A stretch of 12,222 nucleotides of DNA from an uncultured Chryseolinea sp. Its GTDB lineage: Bacteria; Bacteroidota; Bacteroidia; Cytophagales; Cyclobacteriaceae. The stretch lies in contig CAMLER010000079.1 of assembly GCA_946478915.1 (NCBI GenBank), forward strand, positions 1-12,222. Direction: 5' to 3'. The notes beneath the pieces are model-generated. The model did not search any database and was not told where the DNA came from. It saw only the letters and a list, made by a program, of their open reading frames with translations. Made by a program: the position numbers and the translations under genes. This document shows, piece by piece, positions 1-7,671 of the stretch (position 1 is the stretch's first letter; every line of letters begins with the position of its first letter).

Positions 1-719
1 TATGCGCGGCGATTCAAAACCGATATAAAGTTGATACGGTACCCCACATTATTTGCGGCGGATTTACAAAAGAAGAAACTGAAAATGCGCTCATCGATTT
101 GCACTTCCTGGGCATTGACAATATTCTTGTACTTCAGGGAGATGCGATCAAGTCTGAATCCAGGTTTATTCCGGAGCCAGATGGATATCGTTACGCGTCC
201 GAATTGCTTGAACAAGTCGGCAAAATGAATCGTGGGATTTATCTCGAAGATGAACTGCAAAACACGTCCCCTACAAATTTTTGTATTGGTGTAGCCGGCT
301 ACCCTGAAAAGCACTATTCAGCACCGAACTTGAAAACAGACTTAAAGTATCTTAAACTCAAAGTGGACCTGGGTGCTGAATACATTGTTACCCAGATGTT
401 TTTTGATAATAAAAAATATTTTCAGTTTGTGGAAGAATGCAGGAAGGCTGGTATCAATGTTCCTATTATTCCGGGGATAAAGCCGCTTACGGGAAAGGGC
501 CAGGTTACAATTCTCCCCAAGACATTTCATATTGACATTCCCGAAGAATTGTCAGAAGAGGTTGAAAAATGCAAGGATAATGCCGCGGTAAAAGAAGTGG
601 GAATCGAATGGTGTGTCAATCAATCGAAGGAATTGATAAAGAATAATGTTCCTACATTGCATTTTTATAGCATGGGTAAGTCTGACCCCATTTACCGCAT
701 AGCAAGGGAACTATTTTAG
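1..719 (+). CDS. metF: Methylenetetrahydrofolate reductase, 5' end cut off by the window
   Basis: MetF reduces 5,10-methylene-THF to 5-methyl-THF with FAD in the cytoplasm, supplying the methyl group for methionine synthesis. The frame is open from base 3 to the TAG at 717-719, giving 238 visible codons. MetF proteins are usually about 290-320 aa, so roughly 60-80 N-terminal residues, including the catalytic Glu region, lie outside the window. Seen here: the H-I-I-C-G-G strand, then L-Q-G-D (L-R-G-D in E. coli, the Asp near the flavin), G-V-A-G-Y-P-E-K-H, the T-Q-M-F-F-D motif (Gln contacts folate in the family), P-I-I-P-G-I-K-P and a C-terminal L-H-F-Y-S strand, all in the family order. The internal ATG at 99 is not the start, because conserved sequence lies upstream of it. 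The next gene begins 39 bp on. Identity is confident; only the 5' end is unseen. Confidence 0.95.
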   Translation, partial: CAAIQNRYKVDTVPHIICGGFTKEETENALIDLHFLGIDNILVLQGDAIKSESRFIPEPDGYRYASELLEQVGKMNRGIYLEDELQNTSPTNFCIGVAGYPEKHYSAPNLKTDLKYLKLKVDLGAEYIVTQMFFDNKKYFQFVEECRKAGINVPIIPGIKPLTGKGQVTILPKTFHIDIPEELSEEVEKCKDNAAVKEVGIEWCVNQSKELIKNNVPTLHFYSMGKSDPIYRIARELF

Positions 720-758
720 GCTAACTTTATCAGTTGCCATGTAGGACTATTTTTTAAA

Positions 759-2237
759 ATGAATAGATTTTCCTTCTTGTTTTGGTTGGTTACGCTGTTT
801 TTCATTCATTTTAACGTTCATGCAAAGCCCGATCTGGACTCCATGCTGCACGCACTTCCGCACGTCGAAAACGGGCAAAAAAGGATCGATTTACTTAATA
901 ATCTTGCTTTAGCTTACACGTCAGTCTCTATCGAGGATGCGGAAAAATTCGCGACTCAGGCCATTGGCCAGTCACGCGAAAACAATTATAAAGACGGTCT
1001 TGCCGATGGCTTTAGAATTCTTGGTGCCACTTATTACCTCAAAGGCGAACACGACAAAGCGATAGAATATTCCTATGAAGCGTTGAAGATATACGAGGCT
1101 GACAAAGATCGCGCAGGGCAATCTGATGTCCTAAATAACATGGCAATTGTTTTTACAGCTCGTCAGGACATAGAGAAAGCTTATGACTTATCATCGAGGT
1201 CTTTAAGAATAAAACGAGAGATTGGCGATAGCCTCGGCGTTGCAAAAGTTATTCTTGCACTCGCTGAGATTTACATGGAGCAAAAAAAATTTGACAGGGG
1301 ATTAGCATTCGGAAAGGAGGCCTTAAAGCGATACCGTCTGCTTAATGATCAACGTGGAATCAGCCGCGCCATGTTGCAACTTGGAAGAATGTATCATCGG
1401 CTAAAGAATTGGCCATATGCTTCTGGTTATTACTACGAGACTATCCGGACGGCGACGAGGGCCAACGACCATATCCAGATTATTGAGGCACACAAGCAAC
1501 TTGGAAAGCTTTATCTGGAAGCCGACCGGTACGATTCTTCATACCACTATTTGAAACGTGCCCTTTCCCTTGCGCGGGAGAAAAATAGTAAGTCGAATGA
1601 AATGGAATCAAATGAGTATCTCGCAAAGTATTTTTCAGCGGTTGAAGAACTTGATTCCTCGTTGCTCTATATGAAGGAAGCGAGCTTGCTGGAGCGCCAG
1701 ATATTTGACAGTCAAAAGTCACAGCAGATTAAGACCATGCAGATGTTATATCAATATGAGAAGAACGAACAGATGCTGACTTTCAAAGAAGCGCAGATTC
1801 AACGTCAGCATATGGCCATCGTGGGCGTCACGATAATCCTGGTACTTGTAACACTGTTTGGTTATAAATTATATGGGCTTAACGAAAACAACAAAACTGC
1901 AAGGGAAGCTCTTCAGGCTCTAAACATGGAAATTAATAAGCTGAATGAAGGCCTTGAAGAAAAGGTTCAGGAGAGAACGGAGGAAATCAGAATGCAAAAT
2001 CAAAAGTTGGTCGAATATGCGTTCTTCACAGCGCACGAGGTACGTGGACCACTCGCTAGAATATTAGGTTTGGTGGAATTGGTTAAGGTGAAAGAATTGA
2101 ATCACGAACGGGAAGAGATCATCTCTCGTCTGCAGACATCGGCTAATGAATTGGATGAAATTCTTCGCGAGGTAAACCGCAAATTGGAAAGTAAAGAAAC
2201 CACAGGGTACAATCTTCGCCCATCTTCAGAAGCTTAG
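759..2237 (+). CDS. TPR-repeat sensor protein with histidine-kinase DHp helix but no ATPase domain
   Basis: This 492-aa protein starts with a signal peptide (residues 1-22: M-N-R-F, a hydrophobic core, then N-V-H-A). About seven TPR-like helical pairs follow at roughly 40-residue spacing (residues ~43-320), with motifs such as A-T-Y-Y-L-K-G-E-H-D-K-A-I-E-Y. A single transmembrane helix lies at ~353-373, a charged coiled coil at ~376-415, and then an H-box-like segment F-F-T-A-H-E-V-R-G-P-L-A-R with H426. Only 66 residues follow, forming the second DHp helix. The N, G1 and G2 boxes of an ATPase domain are absent, and the 126-bp gap to the next gene holds no continuation in any frame. The likely layout is TPRs in the periplasm and DHp in the cytoplasm. 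TPR kinases of this layout are common in Bacteroidota; forms without the catalytic domain may act as phosphotransfer or dimerisation partners (inference). Ligand and partner are unknown. Confidence 0.85.
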   Translation: MNRFSFLFWLVTLFFIHFNVHAKPDLDSMLHALPHVENGQKRIDLLNNLALAYTSVSIEDAEKFATQAIGQSRENNYKDGLADGFRILGATYYLKGEHDKAIEYSYEALKIYEADKDRAGQSDVLNNMAIVFTARQDIEKAYDLSSRSLRIKREIGDSLGVAKVILALAEIYMEQKKFDRGLAFGKEALKRYRLLNDQRGISRAMLQLGRMYHRLKNWPYASGYYYETIRTATRANDHIQIIEAHKQLGKLYLEADRYDSSYHYLKRALSLAREKNSKSNEMESNEYLAKYFSAVEELDSSLLYMKEASLLERQIFDSQKSQQIKTMQMLYQYEKNEQMLTFKEAQIQRQHMAIVGVTIILVLVTLFGYKLYGLNENNKTAREALQALNMEINKLNEGLEEKVQERTEEIRMQNQKLVEYAFFTAHEVRGPLARILGLVELVKVKELNHEREEIISRLQTSANELDEILREVNRKLESKETTGYNLRPSSEA

Positions 2238-2363
2238 TCGATCTAAAATAAGATTGGGGCCATCATGCAGGGATACTGACTGTATCCGACCTCAGAAAAA
2301 AAATCGGTCAACATTTTTGCAACCATTTTGATTTTCCGAAGTACCTTAGGATACACATCTCCC
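2238..2363. other. Spacer between the TPR sensor and permease genes
   Basis: This 126-bp stretch has no convincing gene. It contains a short perfect inverted repeat, ggatac/gtatcc, with a 5-nt loop at 2271-2287. No T-run follows (an A-run does), so it is not a good terminator for the plus strand. A TTG at 2328 is in frame with the permease and would add 12 residues, but these do not fit the family's N-terminus. Confidence 0.4.
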
Positions 2364-4766
2364 ATGATCAAGAACTACCTTACCTCCGTGTTGCGCTATG
2401 TAAATAGAAACAGGGCGTTCACATTCATTAACGTTTTCGGCCTTGCTGTTGGAATGATGGCATGTATGCTGATTACGCAATACGTGCTTCACGAATTCAG
2501 CTATGATGATTTTCATGTGAGGAAGGACAGAATTTTCAGGATGCAGCTGGATCGATACGAAAATGGTGAACGGGCTACACGATGGGCAGCGGGTTGTGCA
2601 GGCATCGGTCCGGATATGAAAGCCAACTTCCCTGAAGTAGAGAGGTTCGTCCGGCTTCGCGGAACCAATGCAACATTGTCCACTACCGACGTATATTTCA
2701 AAGAAGAGAATGTCTACTTCGCGTCCGAAGATTTTTTTAAGATTTTTTCCATTAGGCTCGTCGACGGCATTGACTCAGCAGTGCTGAAGGAACCATTTAA
2801 AATTGTTTTGTCTCAGTCGTTAGCCAGGAAATATTTCGGATCGGAAGATCCGGTGGGAAAAATTCTGAAGAATAATGGTAAAGAGGAGTACCAGGTAACG
2901 GGTGTTTTCGAGGATCTTCCTGCGAACACCCATATGAAGATAAACGCTCTGATATCCTTTGAATCTTTAACAAAGCTTTGGAATGATCCAATCTTATCGT
3001 GGCAATGGGATGGGTTTATGACATACGTATTGCTCAACGATCAGGCTAGTGCCGATGTGGTAGCAGCGAAGATACCTGCGTTGACAGAAAAGCAAGCCGG
3101 TGAAGATATGAAGCGGTTTAACGCAGGAATGAAATTCAATATGCAACCTTTGACAGACATTCATCTGGATTCAAATTTCATGTTCGAATTTAAGCCCAAT
3201 GGGGATAGGCAATCCACATACTTTTTGGCTATTGTAGCTGTGTTGATATTGATCATTGCATGGATTAATTACGTAAACCTCTCAACGGCGAAATCTATTG
3301 AGCGAGCACGGGAGGTCGGAGTGAGAAAGGTTATGGGCGGTTTGAAATTGCAACTGATACAACAATTCCTTTTCGAGTCTGTAGTGCTTAATTCGGCAGC
3401 CGTGGTCTTGTCCATCGTATTTGTAATTTTGCTGACGCCCTCCTTTAGTGATTTGACAGGAAGAGCCCTGGACTTTTTGTTATTCAAACAAAAGATGTTT
3501 TGGATCTGGATGGGTATCCTTATCGTAGGTGGAGCATTGTTGTCAGGACTGTATCCCGCGTTTGTTCTGTCCAGTTATAAGCCAGTCGATGTGTTGAAGG
3601 GAAGGTTTAAGAATACGAACGCGGGGGTAGGTTTTCGGAAGGGTATGGTCGTCCTCCAATTCATTTGCTCCATTACTCTCATCGTAGGTACTTTCACAGT
3701 TTATCGGCAAATAACATTCATGCACAGTCAGGCTCTTGGCGTTAATATAGATCAAACGTTGATCGTACAATCTCCTGATGTGATCGATTCGACATACGAA
3801 CAAAAGTTTCAGATCTTCAAACAACAGATCAATCAATATCCGGAGGTTCTTGGAGTGACTGCTTCAACAGAAGTACCAGGGCGGCAGCCTGGATGGAATG
3901 CGGGCGGTATTCGGAGGCTGAGCCAATCGGAGGCTGAGGCAAAACAATATCGCGTCATAATGATGGATCACGATTTTATTCCGCTGTACGGTCTGGAAGT
4001 CATTGCAGGTAAGGAATTTTCTGGTGAAAGCAGCAATGAAGAGGATAAGGTATTGCTGAACGAGTCTGCTTACCGGCTTATGGGGTTTGAGAAACCGGAA
4101 GATGCAATCAATGATGAGATCTTCTTTTGGGGGGATACATTTCGGATAGCAGGAGTGATAAAGAACTACCATCAGGAATCTTTGAAAAAATCTTTCGAAC
4201 CTTTGATATTCAGATACAACCCTTCCCCTGGTGGTTCATATTCAATAAAATTCACCCCTTCAAATGTTCGACAGTCATTGTCCAATTTCGAAGAGAAATG
4301 GAAAGCATTGTTTCCTGGCAATCCGTTTATCCATTATTTTCTTGACGATCATTATAATCAGCAATACAAGGCTGACCAGCAGTTTGGGAAGGTATTCGGA
4401 ATTTTTTCTTCTCTTGCCATCTTCATCGCTTGCCTCGGACTATTTGGATTATCCTCACTAACCGCCATACAACGCACAAAAGAAATAGGTGTTCGGAAGG
4501 TACTAGGGGCGACTGTTCCGAGTATCCTGGCGTTGGTAGGTAAAGATTATCTTTTACTATTGTTGGGAGCAATCCTAATGGCTGTTCCCATTTCATGGTG
4601 GGTAATGAGTGAATGGCTATCTGACTTTGCGTATAGGATATCGCTGGAATGGTGGATATTTGCCCTTCCCAGCTTTGTTGTAGTAGGCGTTGCTTTGATT
4701 ACGATAAGCATTCATACGGTGAAGGCAGCGCGAACAAATCCGGCAAAATCATTGCGGTATGAGTAG
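2364..4766 (+). CDS. FtsX/MacB-family ABC transporter permease (two FtsX domains)
   Basis: An inner-membrane permease of the MacB/LolC type; family members couple a separate ATPase to mechanical work on periplasmic substrates such as lipoproteins, peptides or antibiotics. The ATG at 2364 gives 800 aa and the standard M-I-K-N-Y-L start. TM1 is at ~19-41, followed by a large periplasmic MacB_PCD-like domain (~45-280). The first FtsX domain has TMs at ~286-308, ~340-362 and ~378-400, with R-E-V-G-V-R-K-V-M-G after the first. A TM at ~429-450 opens the second half, which has another periplasmic domain and a second FtsX domain (TMs ~679-700, ~728-750, ~763-785) with K-E-I-G-V-R-K-V-L-G-A. The C-terminus (A-A-R-T-N-P-A-K-S-L-R) is typical. 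Both coupling helices are intact. No ATPase gene is adjacent, which is frequent for Bacteroidota members of this family; the substrate cannot be inferred. Confidence 0.92.
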   Translation: MIKNYLTSVLRYVNRNRAFTFINVFGLAVGMMACMLITQYVLHEFSYDDFHVRKDRIFRMQLDRYENGERATRWAAGCAGIGPDMKANFPEVERFVRLRGTNATLSTTDVYFKEENVYFASEDFFKIFSIRLVDGIDSAVLKEPFKIVLSQSLARKYFGSEDPVGKILKNNGKEEYQVTGVFEDLPANTHMKINALISFESLTKLWNDPILSWQWDGFMTYVLLNDQASADVVAAKIPALTEKQAGEDMKRFNAGMKFNMQPLTDIHLDSNFMFEFKPNGDRQSTYFLAIVAVLILIIAWINYVNLSTAKSIERAREVGVRKVMGGLKLQLIQQFLFESVVLNSAAVVLSIVFVILLTPSFSDLTGRALDFLLFKQKMFWIWMGILIVGGALLSGLYPAFVLSSYKPVDVLKGRFKNTNAGVGFRKGMVVLQFICSITLIVGTFTVYRQITFMHSQALGVNIDQTLIVQSPDVIDSTYEQKFQIFKQQINQYPEVLGVTASTEVPGRQPGWNAGGIRRLSQSEAEAKQYRVIMMDHDFIPLYGLEVIAGKEFSGESSNEEDKVLLNESAYRLMGFEKPEDAINDEIFFWGDTFRIAGVIKNYHQESLKKSFEPLIFRYNPSPGGSYSIKFTPSNVRQSLSNFEEKWKALFPGNPFIHYFLDDHYNQQYKADQQFGKVFGIFSSLAIFIACLGLFGLSSLTAIQRTKEIGVRKVLGATVPSILALVGKDYLLLLLGAILMAVPISWWVMSEWLSDFAYRISLEWWIFALPSFVVVGVALITISIHTVKAARTNPAKSLRYE

Positions 4767-5058
4767 TATCTTTTTAATAATGCGAGCCACTATTTAGTTT
4801 ATTGACTATAGCGTCGTGAACCTTTTGAAGTTCTTTTACAATCCTTCTGCCCAGTAGCAAAAATGTTGTACCACCGGACTTGTCATCAATAATCCTCCTA
4901 GCCAATCTAAAGAAGTCGGTTACCGTCCAGCCAGTTTACCCATATATTGGCAAACCAATCGTATGTTAAGGTCGGCGGAATTGGGTCTGCCGGGTTTAGG
5001 CCAACCTCCATTTAGGAAGAGCCTACCACTCGGCACGATTGGGTTTCAGAATAAAGCA
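4767..5058. other. 292-bp intergenic stretch before the glycosyltransferase
   Basis: No confident gene lies here. It contains the possible broken minus-strand ORF listed separately, and an in-frame 32-codon upstream extension of the glycosyltransferase (from the ATG at 4963) that does not look like part of that family. I found no clear Bacteroidota promoter (TTTG, about 20 bp, TAnnTTTG) and no strong hairpin. Confidence 0.5.
4774..5011 (-). pseudogene. Possible frameshifted small ORF or gene remnant, family not recognised
   Basis: Read on the minus strand, an ATG at 5011 opens a 34-codon frame that stops at 4907 (it includes the stretch Y-D-W-F-A-N-I-W-V-N-W-L-D-G). A second frame, open from 4935 to the TAA at 4774, gives 53 codons (including L-A-R-R-I-I-D-D-K-S-G-G, then G-R-R-I-V-K-E-L-Q-K). 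Where they overlap (4907-4935), a shift of one base would join them into a protein of about 80 aa with ordinary composition. This could be a decayed gene, a sequencing indel or chance. A third minus frame is also open for about 40 codons here, which weakens the coding argument. I do not recognise the product. If real, it would diverge from the glycosyltransferase gene. Confidence 0.22.
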
Positions 5059-6351
5059 ATGACAAGACAGATCCAACCCCATTTATCAAAGTCTATCGCT
5101 GTCCCGAAGGTCGTGTACTGTCACCCATCAGGAAATGAACCTGTGCGAGGCGCACTTGATGGTCTTCAGGCCGCAGGATTGCTGAGCAGCTTCTATACTT
5201 CCTTTGCCTGTTTTCCAGGGAGTACACTGGAAAAAATTGCGACGATGCTGCCTGCACTTTCTGACATAAAGAAACGATCTTTTTCCGCGGATCTTCGCTC
5301 AAAGACACGCACTTTTCCTTTTCGCGAATTGGGCAGAATCGCAGCTTCGAAACTGGGTGTGAGAGATCTTATTAAACACGAGGTGGGATACTTTTCTGTC
5401 GACTCCGTTTATCAGGCTTTGGATCGTCGAGTGGCAGCTTTTTTAAATAGATCCTCAACGAATGAAATTGGAGGCGTATATGCATTCGAGGACGGGGCGG
5501 AGGATACCTTCAAAGCAGCCAAACGACGCGATGTCCGATGCTTCTATGATTTGCCAATCGGCTATTGGCGCAACGCCATCAATTTAATGGCAGAAGAACG
5601 AGAGCTGAGACCGGAATGGGCCAGCACGATCACGGTGTTTCTTAATTCTGAAAAGAAACTTGCTCGGAAGGATGAAGAAATCAGACTTGCGGATCAAATT
5701 ATTGTTGCAAGCACTTTTACTGCCACGTCATTGAAAGAGTATCCAGGTAAACTTCCCCCAATTAGTGTAATTCCATATGCTTTCCCGCCCGTTAACAACG
5801 GACGTGTTTATGTCAGGAATCATAATGAACCATTGAAGTTGCTTTTTGTCGGCGGACTTTCGCAACGGAAGGGGATTGCAAATGTTTTTGAAGCCGTTAA
5901 GCCATTGGGAAAACATGTATCTCTGACCATAGTAGGTCATAAAGCTGTTGCAGACTGCGCGGCATTGAACAAGGCATTAATGGAACATAAATGGATCCCA
6001 AGTCTTCCTCATGCAGAAATCCTGAAGCTTATGCGCATGAATGATGTTTTGCTGTTTCCATCTTTGTTTGAAGGATTTGGCCTTGTAATGACTGAAGCGA
6101 TGTCGCAGGGCACCCCCGTCATCACAACCGACCGGACAGCCGGGCCTGATTTGCTTACGCACGGCGTGAATGGATGGCTAATCGATGCAGGGTCAACGGT
6201 TGCCCTACGGGAAGCAATCGAAAAAATTCTTGAGGATCGAAGCGTTGTTGAGTCGGTTGGTCACGCTGCATTGGAAACTGCGAAGCAAAGACCATGGACA
6301 ATGTATGGAGATGAAATCGCTCAGTCGTTGTTGAATTTGCTGAGGGAGTAA
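5059..6351 (+). CDS. GT4-type (GT-B fold) glycosyltransferase
   Basis: A retaining glycosyltransferase that would move a sugar from a nucleotide-sugar donor to a glycan, lipid or other acceptor on the cytoplasmic side. From the ATG at 5059 it is 430 aa, a normal length for the family. The N-terminal Rossmann half begins with P-K-V-V-Y-C-H-P. The C-terminal donor-binding half starts with V-G-G-L-S-Q-R-K-G (residues 264-272). It carries the E-x7-E motif (E338 and E346, in F-E-G-F-G-L-V-M-T-E-A), followed by G-T-P-V-I-T-T-D and G-V-N-G-W-L. An ATG at 4963 would add 32 residues unlike a GT4 N-terminus; I prefer 5059, just before the first strand. There is no membrane segment and no other polysaccharide gene alongside, so donor and acceptor are unknown. 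It is convergent with dgoD. Confidence 0.88.
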   Translation: MTRQIQPHLSKSIAVPKVVYCHPSGNEPVRGALDGLQAAGLLSSFYTSFACFPGSTLEKIATMLPALSDIKKRSFSADLRSKTRTFPFRELGRIAASKLGVRDLIKHEVGYFSVDSVYQALDRRVAAFLNRSSTNEIGGVYAFEDGAEDTFKAAKRRDVRCFYDLPIGYWRNAINLMAEERELRPEWASTITVFLNSEKKLARKDEEIRLADQIIVASTFTATSLKEYPGKLPPISVIPYAFPPVNNGRVYVRNHNEPLKLLFVGGLSQRKGIANVFEAVKPLGKHVSLTIVGHKAVADCAALNKALMEHKWIPSLPHAEILKLMRMNDVLLFPSLFEGFGLVMTEAMSQGTPVITTDRTAGPDLLTHGVNGWLIDAGSTVALREAIEKILEDRSVVESVGHAALETAKQRPWTMYGDEIAQSLLNLLRE

Positions 6352-6383
6352 TACCTCCGTAGCATAAAGGGGCTAAGGGATTG

Positions 6384-6435
6384 GGAATAGGGACTCATCC
6401 TTATTGCCTATTCCGTATTCCTTATTCCTTTTTTT
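6384..6435 (+). terminator. Putative hairpin plus T-run terminator after the glycosyltransferase
   Basis: An 8-bp perfect stem, ggaatagg (6384-6391) with cctattcc (6407-6414), has a 15-nt loop. It is followed 14 nt later by a run of seven T (6429-6435). It lies 32 bp after the glycosyltransferase stop and just before the convergent dgoD stop, so it would act for the plus strand. The long loop and the gap before the T-run make it an imperfect intrinsic terminator. Confidence 0.45.
6402..6429. repeat. Heptamer tandem repeat, four copies
   Basis: Four head-to-tail 7-bp units, tattgcc, tattccg, tattcct and tattcct, fill 6402-6429 and run into a T-tract. The inverted form of the unit (ggaatag) occurs once upstream at 6384-6390. 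This short repeat lies between two convergent genes and could vary in copy number between strains. Confidence 0.75.
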
Positions 6436-6442
6436 AGTCAGC

Positions 6443-7591
6443 CTACCATTCCGCCACACTACCATCCGAGTGCCGCCATACCGGATTCTTCCAGTTATGC
6501 CCGAGCGCTGCCATCTTCCGAACGTGTTCTTCATTGATTTCAATCCCCAGCCCGGGAGCATCTGGTATCTTTACAAAACCCTTATCAAATTTGAATACCG
6601 TCTCGTCTACCAGATAGTCAAGCAAGTCACTTCCTTTGTTGTAATGAATGCCGAGACTTTGCTCCTGGATAAATGCATTATGACAGGTAGCATCGACTTG
6701 CAGGCAAGCCGCCAACGCAATAGGGCCCAGGGGACAATGAGGTGCAGCTGCAACATCGAATGCTTCAGCCATTGAAATGATCTTTTTGCATTCGGTAATG
6801 CCTCCTGCGTGTGAAACGTCAGGTTGAATAATGTCGACATATCCATCGGAAAGCAACGATTTAAAATGCCATCGAGAGAACATTCTCTCGCCCGTCGCAA
6901 TAGGTATGGCTACATGGTTCGCGATTTCCCGAAGCGCTTCATTATTTTCCGGTAACACTGGTTCTTCAATGAACATGGGGTGGTAAGGCTCAAGCTCTTT
7001 TGCTAAAACTTTTGCCATCGGTTTATGAACTCTGCCATGAAAATCAATACCGATACCGAAATCCGTTCCAACGGTGTCCCTAACTGCAGATATGCGCGCA
7101 ATCGCCTCATCGATCTTTTTATGTGAATCGATATATTGCAGCTCTTCTGTTGCATTCATTTTTACAGCAGTGAACCCATGATCCAACATCTTTTGCGCCG
7201 CTAGTCCCACTTCAGCCGGGCGATCGCCGCCGATCCAGGAATAGACTCTCATGGTGTCGCGTGTCTTTCCGCCAAGAAGTTGGTGAATCGGTGCATTGTA
7301 ATATTTACCCTTTATGTCCCAGAGCGCTTGATCAATGCCTGCTATCGCGCTCATGAGTATAGGACCGCCACGATAAAATCCGCCGCGGTAAAGTGTATTC
7401 CAATGATCTTCAATTCTCAATGGATCGCAACCGATAAGCTGTTCCATGCATTCATCGACTGCAGCCTTCACTGTTGCCGCTTTTCCTTCGATCACCGGTT
7501 CACCCCATCCCGAAATACCTTCATCTGTTTCAATTTTCAAAAAGAGCCAACGAGGAGGCACAAGGTAGAGCGTATATTTTGTGATTTTCAT
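6443..7591 (-). CDS. dgoD: D-galactonate dehydratase
   Basis: An enolase-superfamily (mandelate racemase subgroup) enzyme that dehydrates D-galactonate to 2-keto-3-deoxy-D-galactonate in the cytoplasm, using Mg2+. The product is 382 aa, the same length as E. coli DgoD, and resembles it end to end from M-K-I-T-K to S-V-A-E-W. All key residues are at the family positions: metal ligands D183, E209 and E235, with H185 (in D-F-H-G-R-V) and H285 (in A-P-H-C-P-L-G-P) as acid/base residues. The segments [14 protein letters not shown] and [11 protein letters not shown] are diagnostic. The start at 7591 matches the E. coli N-terminus. It lies 80 bp downstream of the GH26 gene on the same strand and is probably co-transcribed. 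No KDGal kinase or aldolase gene is visible. A closely related sugar-acid dehydratase activity is possible but less likely. Confidence 0.93.
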   Translation of the reverse strand: MKITKYTLYLVPPRWLFLKIETDEGISGWGEPVIEGKAATVKAAVDECMEQLIGCDPLRIEDHWNTLYRGGFYRGGPILMSAIAGIDQALWDIKGKYYNAPIHQLLGGKTRDTMRVYSWIGGDRPAEVGLAAQKMLDHGFTAVKMNATEELQYIDSHKKIDEAIARISAVRDTVGTDFGIGIDFHGRVHKPMAKVLAKELEPYHPMFIEEPVLPENNEALREIANHVAIPIATGERMFSRWHFKSLLSDGYVDIIQPDVSHAGGITECKKIISMAEAFDVAAAPHCPLGPIALAACLQVDATCHNAFIQEQSLGIHYNKGSDLLDYLVDETVFKFDKGFVKIPDAPGLGIEINEEHVRKMAALGHNWKNPVWRHSDGSVAEW

Positions 7592-7671
7592 ATTGACAAA
7601 GATGTAGAATAAATTGCCGCCGGACTCAAGCTAACAAAATCTGACGGCTTTTATGAAGAAACCGGTGCAAC

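Noticed and set aside
2271..2287. ggatac/gtatcc hairpin as a terminator after the TPR gene
   Set aside because: The stem is only 6 bp and is followed by an A-run rather than T, so it is not credible as an intrinsic terminator for the plus strand.
2034..2363. Idea that the TPR sensor is a frameshifted full histidine kinase
   Set aside because: The 126 bp before the permease are too short for an ATPase domain and no frame there encodes kinase motifs.
3543..4172. Minus-strand ORFs of about 100 codons opposite the permease
   Set aside because: They lie antisense to a clear FtsX permease and look like reading-frame shadows.
4963..5058. Earlier ATG adding 32 residues to the glycosyltransferase
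   Set aside because: The extra segment is rich in G, L and P and unlike GT4 N-termini; the conserved first strand begins shortly after the ATG at 5059.
7280..7612. 110-codon plus-strand ORF opposite dgoD
   Set aside because: It lies inside the antisense of dgoD, whose protein aligns end to end with a known family; the shadow frame shows no domain or secretion features.
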